A DNA stretch of 64,000 bases. Origin: Actinomycetes bacterium. Its GTDB lineage: Bacteria; Actinomycetota; Actinomycetes; Propionibacteriales; Nocardioidaceae. Below the pieces are notes generated by a model, which was given only the letters and a program-made list of their open reading frames with translations, was not told where the DNA came from and did not search any database. This document shows positions 1 through 8,347 of this stretch, one piece after another; position 1 is the first letter of the stretch; every line of letters starts with the position of its first letter. The position numbers were made by a program, and so were the translations under genes. Location: positions 56,554-120,553 of the forward strand of contig JAEWXC010000043.1 of NCBI GenBank assembly GCA_023396115.1, in the 5' to 3' direction.

Positions 1-1269
1 GGCCTCGACCTCTCCCCGGTGCCGGCCCTGGCGGGTTCCACCTCGGCCCGGAGCGCGAAGGAGGCCGGGCAGCCGGACGTCGACGCGGTGCGGGCCGTGG
101 TGCGGGCCGGGGTGCGGGACAAGGACCTGGGCAAGCGGGTGATGGTGGCGGTGGCCGACCTGGCCACGGGTGATCCGCTGGTCGCCGTCGGTCCGGATCG
201 GGCCACCCCCGCCTCGACCACCAAGCTGCTCACCGCCGCCGCGGCCCTGGAGACGCTGGGTCCCGGGCACACCTTCACCACCTCGGTGGTCCGCTCCGGG
301 CCGCGCCGGATCACCCTGGTCGGTGGCGGCGACCCGTACCTGACCTACGACGCCGAGTCCGGTGCCGGCGCCTACCCGGTGCGCACCGACCTGGCCACGC
401 TGGCCGCCCGCACCGCCGACGCGCTGCGCCAGGCCGGGGTGCGCAAGGTCCGCCTCGACCACGACGCCTCGCTGTTCTCCGGCCCCGGCGCCAGCGCCGG
501 CTGGGAACCCGACTACGTCCCCGACGGCGTGGTCTCCCCGATCGGGGCGCTGTGGGTGGACCGCGGTACCGACCCGCAGGGCTGGGGCCGGGTCGCCGAC
601 CCCGCCACCCACGCCGCGCAGGCCTTCGCCAAGGCCCTGGCGGCCGAGGGGATCGTGGTGAAGGGCGCGCCGCGGGCCCGGACCGCCCCCGGCAGCGCGA
701 CCCCGCTGGCGCAGGTGCGCAGCGCCCCGGTGGACCAGATCGTCGAGCACGTGCTGGACGTCTCCGACAACGAGGCCGCCGAGGTGCTGGCCCACCACGT
801 CGGCCTGGCCGTCGAGGGGGAGGGCTCCTTCGAGGCGGGGGCGTCGGCCGTGGTCGACACGCTGGACGGGTTGGGGGTGCCCACCGACGGGCTCGAACTG
901 CACGACGGGTCGGGGCTGTCCCGGCAGAACCTGGTGCCGGCGACCACCCTGCTGCACCTGCTCTCGGTGAGCGCCCGCGCCGGGCACCCCGAGCTGCGGG
1001 CGGTGCTGACCGGGATGCCGGTCTCCGGGTTCACCGGGTCGCTGTCCCAGCGCTTCGCCGACGGGCCCGACGAGGGGCTCGGCACGGTCCGCGCCAAGAC
1101 CGGGACCCTGACCGGGGTGCACGGGCTGGCCGGCACGGTCACCGACCGCAACGGGACCACCTTCGCGTTCGTGGCCCTGGCCGACCGGGTCGCCCCGGAC
1201 AAGTCGCTGGAGGCCCGGACCGCCATCGACCGCCTCGCCGGCCGGTTGGCTGCCTGCGACTGCAGCTGA
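1..1269 (+). CDS. dacB: D-alanyl-D-alanine carboxypeptidase / endopeptidase, PBP4 (DacB) family, 5' end missing
   Basis: Penicillin-binding protein of the peptidase S13 family, which trims or cuts peptidoglycan cross-links outside the membrane. The reading frame is open from base 1, so the true start and signal peptide lie before the window. The three active-site motifs are visible: STTK (bases about 214-225, with the acylating Ser and Lys), SDN near 763 and KTGT near 1096. A GTG at 19 is an internal candidate but would leave no export signal. Spacing of the motifs, with a large insert between STTK and SDN, fits DacB. It is followed by a repeat-filled gap and then the DUF2342 protease, the same order as Rv3627c-Rv3626c in M. 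tuberculosis. Family assignment is secure; whether it acts as carboxypeptidase or endopeptidase cannot be read from sequence. Confidence 0.93.
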   Translation, partial: GLDLSPVPALAGSTSARSAKEAGQPDVDAVRAVVRAGVRDKDLGKRVMVAVADLATGDPLVAVGPDRATPASTTKLLTAAAALETLGPGHTFTTSVVRSGPRRITLVGGGDPYLTYDAESGAGAYPVRTDLATLAARTADALRQAGVRKVRLDHDASLFSGPGASAGWEPDYVPDGVVSPIGALWVDRGTDPQGWGRVADPATHAAQAFAKALAAEGIVVKGAPRARTAPGSATPLAQVRSAPVDQIVEHVLDVSDNEAAEVLAHHVGLAVEGEGSFEAGASAVVDTLDGLGVPTDGLELHDGSGLSRQNLVPATTLLHLLSVSARAGHPELRAVLTGMPVSGFTGSLSQRFADGPDEGLGTVRAKTGTLTGVHGLAGTVTDRNGTTFAFVALADRVAPDKSLEARTAIDRLAGRLAACDCS

Positions 1270-1281
1270 GCGGGCGTTCCT

Positions 1282-1433
1282 GCGCCGACCGGGCACTTGC
1301 GTGGCGTCGACCGGGCACTTGCGCGGGCATCTGTTCCTCTCGCGGCCACGGGGCCGGTGTCGGGGCTGACCGGGCAGATAGATGGCGCCGACCGGGAACT
1401 TGCGTGGCGCCGACCTCCCCCCTTGCGTGGCCC
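1282..1433 (+). repeat. 22-bp tandem repeat, locus 1 (about 5 imperfect copies)
   Basis: Copies of a unit starting GACCGGGCACTTGCG begin at 1287, 1309, 1368, 1390 and 1412; the last is degraded. Neighbouring copies are spaced exactly 22 bp apart, except for a 59-bp gap in the middle. The array fills the gap between dacB and the next gene. The 22-bp period is not a multiple of three, and no codon-like signal is seen. Confidence 0.85.
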
Positions 1434-1466
1434 CGAGGAGCCGGCGGCCCGGCTGGGGTCCGGCAC

Positions 1467-1472
1467 TAGGCT
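1467..1472 (+). promoter_or_regulatory. -10 box of a leaderless promoter for the DUF2342 protease
   Basis: TAGGCT lies six bases before the ATG at 1479, with no Shine-Dalgarno sequence between. A start point about seven bases after the box would fall on the ATG. No clear -35 box is seen. Confidence 0.6.
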
Positions 1473-1478
1473 CGCGAC

Positions 1479-2498
1479 ATGAGCGAGATGGTGGACTGGG
1501 ACCTGGCAGTGCGGGTCGGCCGGCGGCTGGTCGGTGACGGCCCCGAGGTGACCCCGGCCGAGGCTGCGGCGGCGGTGGCCGAGCTGCGGGCCGGTGCCAC
1601 CCGTTCCACCGGGCTGGTCCGTGACTTCACCGGACTGGACGCCCCGGAGAACACCGCGCCCCTGCTCGTGGTCGACCGGGCCAGCTGGATCCAGGCCAAC
1701 GCCGACTCCTTCGCCCACCTGGTCCGCCCGCTCGCGGACCGGCTCACCGAGAAGAAGGGCGCCCCCACGGGGTTCACCAAGGCCGTCGGCTCGACGATCA
1801 CCGGCACCGAGGTCGGGTTGCTGCTCGGGTTCCTGGGCAGCAAGGTGCTGGGCCAGTTCGACCCGTTCGGTCACCCGCACGGCCGGTTGCTGCTGGTCGC
1901 GCCGAACATCGTCCACATCGAGCGTGAACTGAAGGCCGACCCCTCCGACTTCCGGCTCTGGGTGTGCCTGCACGAGGAGACCCACCGGGTGCAGTTCACG
2001 GCCGTGCCCTGGATGCGTGACCACCTGCTCTCCCTGGTGGAGGAGGTGGCGGCGGCCGTCGAGCCGGAGGGCATCGTCGAGGACCTGGCCAAGCGGATCT
2101 CCCAGGGGGTGCGTGGTGACGGGTCGCTGGTCGACCTGCTCTCCACCCCGGCGCAGCGGGCCGTGCTGGAGAAGGTGACCGGGGTGATGTCGCTGCTGGA
2201 GGGCCACGCCGACGTGGTGATGGACGGGGTCGGGCCCGAGGTCATCGGCTCCGTGGCGCAGATCCGTCAGGCGTTCAACGCCCGGCGCGGCGGGGTCGGG
2301 GTGCTCGACCGGCTGCTGCGCCGGCTCATGGGCATGGACGCGAAGATGGCGCAGTACCGCGACGGGGCCTCCTTCGTCCGGCACGTCGTCGACACCGCCG
2401 GCATGGAGCAGTTCAACGCGGTCTGGGCCGCGCCGGAGAACCTGCCCAGCAAGGCTGAGATCAACGACCCGGCGGCCTGGGTCGCCCGCGTGCTGTGA
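1479..2498 (+). CDS. zinc-dependent metalloprotease, DUF2342 family
   Basis: Putative zinc peptidase of the actinobacterial DUF2342 family (Rv3626c type), 339 residues. The zinc-binding HEETH motif (HExxH) is at about residues 164-168, in the context CLHEETHRVQF. No signal peptide is visible, so a cytoplasmic location is inferred. The ATG at 1479 was chosen because it follows a leaderless-type TAGGCT box. Its stop codon overlaps the GTG of tilS by four bases, so the two are probably co-transcribed and translationally coupled. In F420-producing actinobacteria related proteins are called F420-biosynthesis-associated, but that link is only by co-occurrence. Substrate unknown. Confidence 0.85.
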   Translation: MSEMVDWDLAVRVGRRLVGDGPEVTPAEAAAAVAELRAGATRSTGLVRDFTGLDAPENTAPLLVVDRASWIQANADSFAHLVRPLADRLTEKKGAPTGFTKAVGSTITGTEVGLLLGFLGSKVLGQFDPFGHPHGRLLLVAPNIVHIERELKADPSDFRLWVCLHEETHRVQFTAVPWMRDHLLSLVEEVAAAVEPEGIVEDLAKRISQGVRGDGSLVDLLSTPAQRAVLEKVTGVMSLLEGHADVVMDGVGPEVIGSVAQIRQAFNARRGGVGVLDRLLRRLMGMDAKMAQYRDGASFVRHVVDTAGMEQFNAVWAAPENLPSKAEINDPAAWVARVL

Positions 2499-3484
2499 CG
2501 CTGCACCCCTCCGTCGCCGCGGTCCGCCGACCGGTCCGCACGCTGCTGGAGACCCTGGACCCGGGCGCGACCGTGGTGGTCGCCTGCTCCGGCGGCGCCG
2601 ACTCCACCGCGCTGCTCGCCGCGACCGTGTTCGAGGGGCACAAGCGCGGGCTGCGGGTGGTCGGCGCGACCGTCGACCACGGTCTGCAGCCGGGATCCGA
2701 CGAGGTGGCCGCGACCGTCGTGGCCCGGATGGCGGCCCTGGGCGCCGACGAGACGCTGACCGCCCGAGTGACCGTCGAGAACGGCCGGACCGGTCCCGAG
2801 GACGCCGCCCGCCGGGCCCGGTACGCGGTGCTCGAGCAGGTCGCCGAGCACACCGCCGCCGCCGTCGTCCTGCTCGGCCACACCCGCGACGACCAGGCCG
2901 AGACGGTGCTGCTGGGGCTGGCCCGCGGGGGCGGGGGACGCTCGCTGGCCGGGATGCGCCCCGCGTTCGACCGGTTCGCCCGGCCGCTGCTCGAGGTGTC
3001 CCGCGACGACACCCGCACCGCCTGCCTGGTCGAGGGGCACGAGGTGTGGGAGGACCCGCACAACGCCGACGAGGGGTACACCCGGGTCCGGGTGCGCCGC
3101 CGGGTGCTGCCCGTGCTGACCGAGGCGCTCGGCCCCGGCGTGGTGCCCAACCTGGCCCGGACCGCGGCGTCGCTGCGCGAGGACATGGAGTACCTCGACG
3201 AGCGGGCCGGCAAGGAGTTGGCCCGGGTCCGGGTCGGCAAGGACACGCTGATGGCGCCGTCGGTGGCGGCGCTGGCCCCGGCACTGCGGCGTCGGGTGCT
3301 GCGCCGGGCGGCGGTGGCCGCCGGGGCCCTGGACGCCGAACTGTTCCGTGAGCACGTGCTGGCCGTGGACGCGCTGGTGGTCGACTGGCGGGGGCAGAAG
3401 TGGATCGATCTGCCCGGACACCTGCGGGCCGTGCGGGAGGGTCCGCTGCTGGTGTTCCGGCCCGCGACGCCCGACGCCGGCTGA
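2495..3484 (+). CDS. tilS: tRNA(Ile)-lysidine synthetase
   Basis: Cytosolic N-type ATP pyrophosphatase that attaches lysine to C34 of the CAU-anticodon tRNA-Ile, changing its identity and codon reading from Met to Ile. The PP-loop SGGADS is at about residues 31-36, followed by the family GHTRDDQAETVLLGL block. At 329 residues it is of the short actinobacterial type. The GTG start overlaps the upstream stop codon (GTGA). The next gene is hpt, as is common across bacteria. The TGA stop codon lies inside the left arm of a long palindrome. Only one tilS is expected and it is essential. Confidence 0.95.
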   Translation: MTLHPSVAAVRRPVRTLLETLDPGATVVVACSGGADSTALLAATVFEGHKRGLRVVGATVDHGLQPGSDEVAATVVARMAALGADETLTARVTVENGRTGPEDAARRARYAVLEQVAEHTAAAVVLLGHTRDDQAETVLLGLARGGGGRSLAGMRPAFDRFARPLLEVSRDDTRTACLVEGHEVWEDPHNADEGYTRVRVRRRVLPVLTEALGPGVVPNLARTAASLREDMEYLDERAGKELARVRVGKDTLMAPSVAALAPALRRRVLRRAAVAAGALDAELFREHVLAVDALVVDWRGQKWIDLPGHLRAVREGPLLVFRPATPDAG

Positions 3485-3647
3485 GCCCCAATCCACCGAT
3501 CTCACTGCTGCTGCGCGGCACCATACGGGCACATTGTCTGCGTTACCGCAGCTCAACGGGCAACCAGCACGCCCTCGCTCCGGTGCCTTGCCACTGCACC
3601 CGCCTGGTGCCGCTCGCCACGCAGCAGATCGGTGGATCCGGGCTGAG
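3481..3647. repeat. long imperfect inverted repeat, element A
   Basis: The outer arms, 3481-3502 and 3626-3647, match at 19 of 22 positions when one is reverse-complemented (shared core ATCCACCGATCT). Inner blocks GCTGCG and CGGCACCA also pair, with a short insertion in one arm, so pairing runs about 50 bases inward. The tilS stop codon is inside the left arm. The middle is less GC-rich than its surroundings. It could be a structured RNA end, a small palindromic mobile element or both. Similar arms occur at 28875-28942. Confidence 0.7.
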
Positions 3648-3650
3648 GAC

Positions 3651-3685
3651 GCCCCGGCGTCAGCGACGCGCAGAGGCGCCGGGGC
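3651..3685 (+). terminator. possible terminator hairpin after tilS
   Basis: GCCCCGGCG at 3651-3659 pairs with CGCCGGGGC at 3677-3685 around a 17-base loop. No T-run follows. The large loop makes it weaker than the other hairpins in the window. Confidence 0.35.
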
Positions 3686-3720
3686 GGGACCCCCGACGCC
3701 CGGACACCCCGGCGGCGGCC

Positions 3721-3726
3721 TAGGCT
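3721..3726 (+). promoter_or_regulatory. -10 box of a leaderless promoter for hpt
   Basis: TAGGCT ends six bases before the hpt ATG at 3733. Only GCTCCC separates them, leaving no room for a ribosome binding site. Confidence 0.6.
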
Positions 3727-3732
3727 GCTCCC

Positions 3733-4284
3733 ATGGACCCGTCCCACGTGGAAGACGACCTGGTCAACATCCTCTTCACCGAGGAGCAGATCCAGGACCG
3801 GCTGGCCGAGATGGCCCAGCAGATCGCCGACGACTACGAGGGCCGGGACCTGCTGGTCGTCGGCGTCCTCCGCGGCGCGGTGATGGTGATGGCCGACCTG
3901 GCCCGCTCGCTGCCCCGGCACTGCGAGATGGACTGGATGGCCATCTCCTCCTACGGCTCGGGCACCAAGTCCTCCGGCGTGGTGCGGATCCTCAAGGACC
4001 TCGACACCGACATCTCCGGTCGTGACGTGCTGATCGTCGACGAGATCATCGACACCGGCCTCACCCTGAGCTGGCTGGTCAACTCGCTGTCCACCCGCGG
4101 GCCGGCCAGCGTCGAGATCGCCACCCTGCTGCGCAAGCCCGAGGCGCTGACCATGCCGGTCGAGCCCAAGTACGTCGGCTGGGACATCCCCAACGAGTTC
4201 GTCGTCGGCTACGGCCTGGACTACCAGGAGAAGTACCGCAACCTGCGCTGCATCGGCACGCTCGCCCCGCACGTCTACTCCTGA
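3733..4284 (+). CDS. hpt: hypoxanthine phosphoribosyltransferase
   Basis: Purine salvage enzyme that joins PRPP to hypoxanthine or guanine to give IMP or GMP. The PRPP-binding loop VLIVDEIIDTG is at residues 99-109, with the acidic pair and TG typical of type I PRTases. Length of 183 residues is normal for bacterial Hpt. A purine-base contact region lies near the C-terminus (YVGWDIPNEFVVGYGLDY). The ATG is preceded by a leaderless promoter box. A small GGCCGC-GCGGCC hairpin at 4290-4306 follows the gene and could limit read-through into ftsH. Identity is certain; base preference is not readable. Confidence 0.96.
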   Translation: MDPSHVEDDLVNILFTEEQIQDRLAEMAQQIADDYEGRDLLVVGVLRGAVMVMADLARSLPRHCEMDWMAISSYGSGTKSSGVVRILKDLDTDISGRDVLIVDEIIDTGLTLSWLVNSLSTRGPASVEIATLLRKPEALTMPVEPKYVGWDIPNEFVVGYGLDYQEKYRNLRCIGTLAPHVYS

Positions 4285-4438
4285 ACCCCGGCCGCCCCGT
4301 GCGGCCACCGGGCGTGTGCGTGCCGGGGGTGCCTGCGACAATGACCGGTGACGTCGTGCACGACCCGCTCACCTTGGGCGGCGGCGTGTACGGTCGCCAC
4401 GATCGCTCGTGACACTCCCCGAAGGCGGAAAGAAGCCT

Positions 4439-6472
4439 GTGAAGCGCATTTTCAAGGGTCCCTGGCTGTGGATGGTGCTCGCCGCCCTCGCAGTCCTGCT
4501 GGGCATCCAGTTCCTGGCTCCGCGCGGTGGTGCCGACGAGATCACCACCTCGGAGATGAACGCCTACATCGCCCAGGGCGAGGTGGACGAGATCACCTTC
4601 GTCGAGAAGGACCAGGAGGTCCGCGCCACCCTGGACAAGGGTGTGCGCTCCGACGGTGACGAGGTCATGGCCTTCTGGCTGGGCGGCACCCAGGACGAGA
4701 TGGAGCGGGCCGTCGCCGAGCAGGTCGAGGCCGGCAAGATCGACAAGTACACGACCAAGGTCCCCAAGAACAGCGTGATCGGGTCGATCCTGCTGACCCT
4801 GCTGCCGTTCGTGCTGATCGTGGCCCTGTTCATCTTCCTGATGAACAACGTCCAGGGCGGCGGCCGCGGTGTCATGCAGTTCGCCAAGTCCAAGGCGAAG
4901 CTGATCTCCAAGGACATGCCCAAGTCCACCTTCGCCGACGTGGCCGGGTGCGAGGAGGCCATCGAGGAGCTCGGCGAGATCAAGGAGTTCCTCGCCGAGC
5001 CCGCCAAGTTCCAGGCCGTCGGCGCCAAGATCCCCAAGGGTGTGCTGCTCTACGGCCCGCCCGGGACCGGCAAGACCCTGCTCGCCCGCGCCGTGGCCGG
5101 CGAGGCCGGGGTGCCGTTCTACTCGATCTCCGGCTCCGACTTCGTGGAGATGTTCGTCGGTGTCGGTGCCTCACGGGTCCGTGACCTGTTCGAGCAGGCC
5201 AAGGAGAACGCCCCCGCGATCGTCTTCATCGACGAGATCGACGCCGTCGGCCGGCACCGTGGCGCCGGCATGGGCGGCGGCCACGACGAGCGCGAGCAGA
5301 CCCTCAACCAGCTGCTGGTCGAGATGGACGGCTTCGACGTCCGCGGCGGCGTCATCCTGATCGCGGCCACCAACCGGCCCGACGTGCTGGACCCCGCCCT
5401 GCTGCGCCCGGGCCGCTTCGACCGGCAGATCCAGGTCGACGCCCCCGACCTCAAGGGCCGCCACAAGATCCTGCAGGTGCACGGCCGCGGCAAGCCGATG
5501 GGCTCCGACATCGACCTGATGTCGGTGGCGCGTCGCACGCCCGGCTTCACCGGTGCCGACCTGGCCAACGTGCTGAACGAGGCGGCCCTGCTGACCGCCC
5601 GCGCCAACGCCAAGCAGATCGACAACGCCAGCCTGGACGAGGCCATCGACCGGGTCATCGCCGGGCCGCAGCGCCGGACCCGGTTGATGAGCGAGCACGA
5701 GAAGCTGGTCACCGCCTACCACGAGGGCGGCCACGCCCTGGTCGCCGCGGCCCTGCCCGGCACCGACCCGGTGCACAAGGTGACGATCCTGCCCCGCGGC
5801 CGGGCGCTCGGGTACACGATGGTGCTGCCCGACGAGGACAAGTACTCCCAGACCCGCAGCGAGATGCTGGACAAGCTGGCCTACATGCTCGGCGGCCGCG
5901 CGGCCGAGGAGCTGGTCTTCCACGACCCCACCACCGGCGCCGGCAACGACATCGAGAAGGCCACCAACCTGGCCCGCGCGATGGTCACCCAGTACGGCAT
6001 GACCGACGCCCTGGGTGCGGTCAAGCTCGGCGACGCCAACTCCGAGCCGTTCCTGGGTCGCGACATGGGCCACCAGCGCAACTACTCCGAGGACGTGGCG
6101 GCCAAGGTCGACGCCGAGACGGCGAAGTTCCTGGCCACCGCCCACCAGGAGGCCTTCGACATCCTGGAGGAGAACCGCGACGTGCTCGACGCGCTCGTGG
6201 TGGCCCTGATGGAGCAGGAGACCCTGGACAAGGCGCAGGTCGCGGAGGTCTTCGAGCCGCTGCGCCGCCGTCCGGTCCGGCCGGCCTGGACCGGGTCGCC
6301 GCACCGGGTCCCCTCCACGCTGCCGCCGGTCGAGGTGCCGGCCAGCGCGAAGGTGCCCGAGGAGGAGACCTCCGAGGCCGGCGACTTCCTGACCCCGCCC
6401 GGTTCGGGTGGTGACGTGCACGGGGACCCGACCCTGGGCACCCGTGACGAGGGCCGGGAGGACCAGCCGTGA
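4439..6472 (+). CDS. ftsH: ATP-dependent zinc metalloprotease FtsH
   Basis: Membrane-bound AAA+ protease that degrades misfolded membrane proteins and some regulators. Counting from the GTG at 4439 (677 residues): a transmembrane segment at about 7-27, a short extracytoplasmic domain, a second transmembrane segment at about 113-136, Walker A GPPGTGKT near 206, Walker B FIDEID, the SRH region, and the zinc-binding HEGGH near 428. The last ~70 residues are Pro/Glu-rich and probably disordered. The 4439 start was preferred because GGCGGAAAGAAG lies just before it. A GTG at 4409 would add ten polar residues and overlaps the stop of a 23-codon ORF that begins at 4341, so it is not excluded. It overlaps folE by four bases, tying proteolysis and folate genes in one operon. 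Confidence 0.95.
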   Translation: MKRIFKGPWLWMVLAALAVLLGIQFLAPRGGADEITTSEMNAYIAQGEVDEITFVEKDQEVRATLDKGVRSDGDEVMAFWLGGTQDEMERAVAEQVEAGKIDKYTTKVPKNSVIGSILLTLLPFVLIVALFIFLMNNVQGGGRGVMQFAKSKAKLISKDMPKSTFADVAGCEEAIEELGEIKEFLAEPAKFQAVGAKIPKGVLLYGPPGTGKTLLARAVAGEAGVPFYSISGSDFVEMFVGVGASRVRDLFEQAKENAPAIVFIDEIDAVGRHRGAGMGGGHDEREQTLNQLLVEMDGFDVRGGVILIAATNRPDVLDPALLRPGRFDRQIQVDAPDLKGRHKILQVHGRGKPMGSDIDLMSVARRTPGFTGADLANVLNEAALLTARANAKQIDNASLDEAIDRVIAGPQRRTRLMSEHEKLVTAYHEGGHALVAAALPGTDPVHKVTILPRGRALGYTMVLPDEDKYSQTRSEMLDKLAYMLGGRAAEELVFHDPTTGAGNDIEKATNLARAMVTQYGMTDALGAVKLGDANSEPFLGRDMGHQRNYSEDVAAKVDAETAKFLATAHQEAFDILEENRDVLDALVVALMEQETLDKAQVAEVFEPLRRRPVRPAWTGSPHRVPSTLPPVEVPASAKVPEEETSEAGDFLTPPGSGGDVHGDPTLGTRDEGREDQP

Positions 6473-7074
6473 CCGACCCGATCAGCCTGACCGAGCGGGG
6501 GGTCGGCGAGTTCGACCACGCCCGCGCCGAGGCCGCCGTCCGGGAACTCCTGGCCGCGATCGGCGAGGACCCCGACCGTGAGGGACTCCGGGACACCCCG
6601 GCCCGGGTGGCGCGCGCCTACGCCGAGCTCACCGCCGGCCTGCGGCAGAGCCCCGAGGACGTCCTGACCACCACGTTCGATCTGGGCCACGACGAGATGG
6701 TCCTGGTCCGCGACATCGAGCTGTGGTCCATGTGCGAGCACCACCTGGTGCCGTTCACCGGGGTGGCCCACGTCGGCTACATCCCGGCCAGCAACGGCAA
6801 GATCACCGGACTGTCCAAGCTGGCCCGGCTGGTCGACGTCTACGCCAAGCGCCCCCAGGTCCAGGAGCGGCTCACCACCCAGGTCGCCGAGGCGCTGGAG
6901 GAGATCCTCGAGGCACGCGGCGTGATCGTGGTGATCGAGGCCGAGCACCTGTGCATGACCATGCGCGGGGTCCGCAAGGCCGGCGCCCGCACCATCACCT
7001 CGGCCGTCCGCGGCCAGATGCGCGACATCGCGACGCGCAGCGAGGCGATGGCGCTCATCCACAGCCGTCGGTGA
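6469..7074 (+). CDS. folE: GTP cyclohydrolase I
   Basis: Converts GTP to 7,8-dihydroneopterin triphosphate, the first step of folate synthesis. The 201-residue protein has the zinc-site motif CEHH at about residues 89-92 within SMCEHHLVPFTGVAHVGYIP, the SKLARLVDVYAKRPQVQERLT block, and the second zinc cysteine in the CMTMRGVRK motif. This is type IA (FolE), not the zinc-independent FolE2. The GTG start overlaps the ftsH stop (GTGA). The next gene starts by the same kind of overlap, so ftsH-folE-folP-folB-folK is one coupled unit. Confidence 0.97.
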   Translation: MTDPISLTERGVGEFDHARAEAAVRELLAAIGEDPDREGLRDTPARVARAYAELTAGLRQSPEDVLTTTFDLGHDEMVLVRDIELWSMCEHHLVPFTGVAHVGYIPASNGKITGLSKLARLVDVYAKRPQVQERLTTQVAEALEEILEARGVIVVIEAEHLCMTMRGVRKAGARTITSAVRGQMRDIATRSEAMALIHSRR

Positions 7075-7958
7075 GTCCGGTGACGACCCCCTGGAACCCC
7101 GGTGCCGGTGACCGGCCCCGGGTGATGGGCATCGTCAACGTCACCCCCGACTCGTTCTCCGACGGCGGCCGGTGGGCCGACACCGACTCCGCGGTCGCGC
7201 ACGGACTGGACCTGCTGGCCCAGGGCGCGGACCTGCTCGACATCGGTGGCGAGTCCACCCGGCCCGGCGCCACCCGACCGGTGGTGGAGGAGGAGATCGA
7301 CCGGGTGGTCCCGGTGATCTCCGCGCTGGCCGCGGCCGGTGCCGTGGTCTCGGTGGACACCATGCGGGCCCGGGTGGCGGCCGAGGCGGTCGCCGCGGGC
7401 GCCAGCATCGTCAACGACGTCTCCGGTGGCCTGGCCGAACCCGAGATCCTCGACGTGGTCGCCGGGACCGGCGCCGGGTACGTCGCGATGCACTGGCGTG
7501 CGCACAGTGAACGGATGGCGGACTTCGCGGTCTACCCCGACGGCGTGGTGCCCGAGGTGCGCCGCGAGCTCGCCGAGCGGGTGGCCGCGATCCGGGCCGC
7601 CGGGATCGCCGACGAGCAGGTCGTGCTGGACCCGGGGCTGGGGTTCGCCAAACAGGCCGGGCACAACTGGGATCTGCTGGCCGGGCTGGGAGAGCTGGCC
7701 GACCTGGGCTTCCCGCTCCTGGTCGGGGCGAGCCGCAAGTCGTTCCTGGGCGCCCTGCTCGCCGACGACGACGGGCCCCGCGGGGTCGAGGGACGCGAGC
7801 ACGCCAACACCGCGCTCACCACCCTGCTCGCCGCCCCCCAGCCGTGGGGTCGGGTGTGGGGTCTGCGGGTGCACGACGTGAGGGCCACGACCGACGCCTT
7901 GGCCGTACTGGCAGTATGGGGGCGCGGGGCGGTTCGGGCCGACGAGGAGCAGCGATGA
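7071..7958 (+). CDS. folP: dihydropteroate synthase
   Basis: Condenses p-aminobenzoate with dihydropterin pyrophosphate; the target of sulfonamides. The signature MGIVNVTPDSFSDGG is near the N-terminus (about residues 19-33), followed by DIGGESTRPGA and, in the C-terminal half, the GASRKSF motif that binds pterin and phosphate. The GTG at 7071 overlaps the folE stop and gives 295 residues; a GTG at 7080 would be three residues shorter. Neither has a ribosome binding site, which fits coupling to folE. The downstream ATG of folB overlaps its stop codon. Confidence 0.96.
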   Translation: MSPVTTPWNPGAGDRPRVMGIVNVTPDSFSDGGRWADTDSAVAHGLDLLAQGADLLDIGGESTRPGATRPVVEEEIDRVVPVISALAAAGAVVSVDTMRARVAAEAVAAGASIVNDVSGGLAEPEILDVVAGTGAGYVAMHWRAHSERMADFAVYPDGVVPEVRRELAERVAAIRAAGIADEQVVLDPGLGFAKQAGHNWDLLAGLGELADLGFPLLVGASRKSFLGALLADDDGPRGVEGREHANTALTTLLAAPQPWGRVWGLRVHDVRATTDALAVLAVWGRGAVRADEEQR

Positions 7959-8347
7959 GCGAGCAGCACACGGGGCGGGGCCTCGACGAGTTGAGCGTGC
8001 TGGGCATCGAGTGCCGCGCGCACCACGGCGTCTTCGACTTCGAGCGCCGCGACGGCCAACCCTTCCTGGTGGACCTCACCCTGGGCGTGGACACCGCTCC
8101 CGCGGCCGCCAGTGACGACTTGCGCGACACCGTCGACTACGGAAGTCTCGTCGACTCCGTCAAGATGGCGGTGGAGCAGGACCCGGTCGACCTGATCGAG
8201 ACCGTGGCCCAGCGGATCGCGGACGTCTGCCTGGCAGACGCCCGGGTCGGGTGGGTCAGGGTCACGTTGCACAAGCCTGAGGCACCCATCGAGGCGACGT
8301 TCTCCGACGTCACCCTCACGATCACCAGGACGAGGAGGTCCCTGTGA
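7955..8347 (+). CDS. folB: dihydroneopterin aldolase
   Basis: Cleaves dihydroneopterin to 6-hydroxymethyl-dihydropterin and glycolaldehyde. The 130-residue product starts at the ATG at 7955, overlapping the folP stop and preceded by GAGGAGCAG. The family block LSVLGIECRAHHGVFDFERRDGQ is at about residues 13-35, and the conserved acidic and VDYGSLVD segment follows. Length is normal for the family, which works as an octamer. Its place between folP and folK is typical of actinobacteria. Confidence 0.95.
   Translation: MSEQHTGRGLDELSVLGIECRAHHGVFDFERRDGQPFLVDLTLGVDTAPAAASDDLRDTVDYGSLVDSVKMAVEQDPVDLIETVAQRIADVCLADARVGWVRVTLHKPEAPIEATFSDVTLTITRTRRSL

Noticed and set aside
513..3524. Very long minus-strand open frame opposite dacB, the DUF2342 gene and tilS
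   Set aside because: Gly/Arg/Pro-rich translation with no domain; it is the mirror of GC-rich codons of genes with clear motifs on the plus strand.
4341..4412. 23-codon ORF before ftsH as a leader peptide
   Set aside because: No TANNNT box or ribosome binding site precedes its ATG, and a better ftsH start with a site exists at 4439. Kept only as a note under ftsH.
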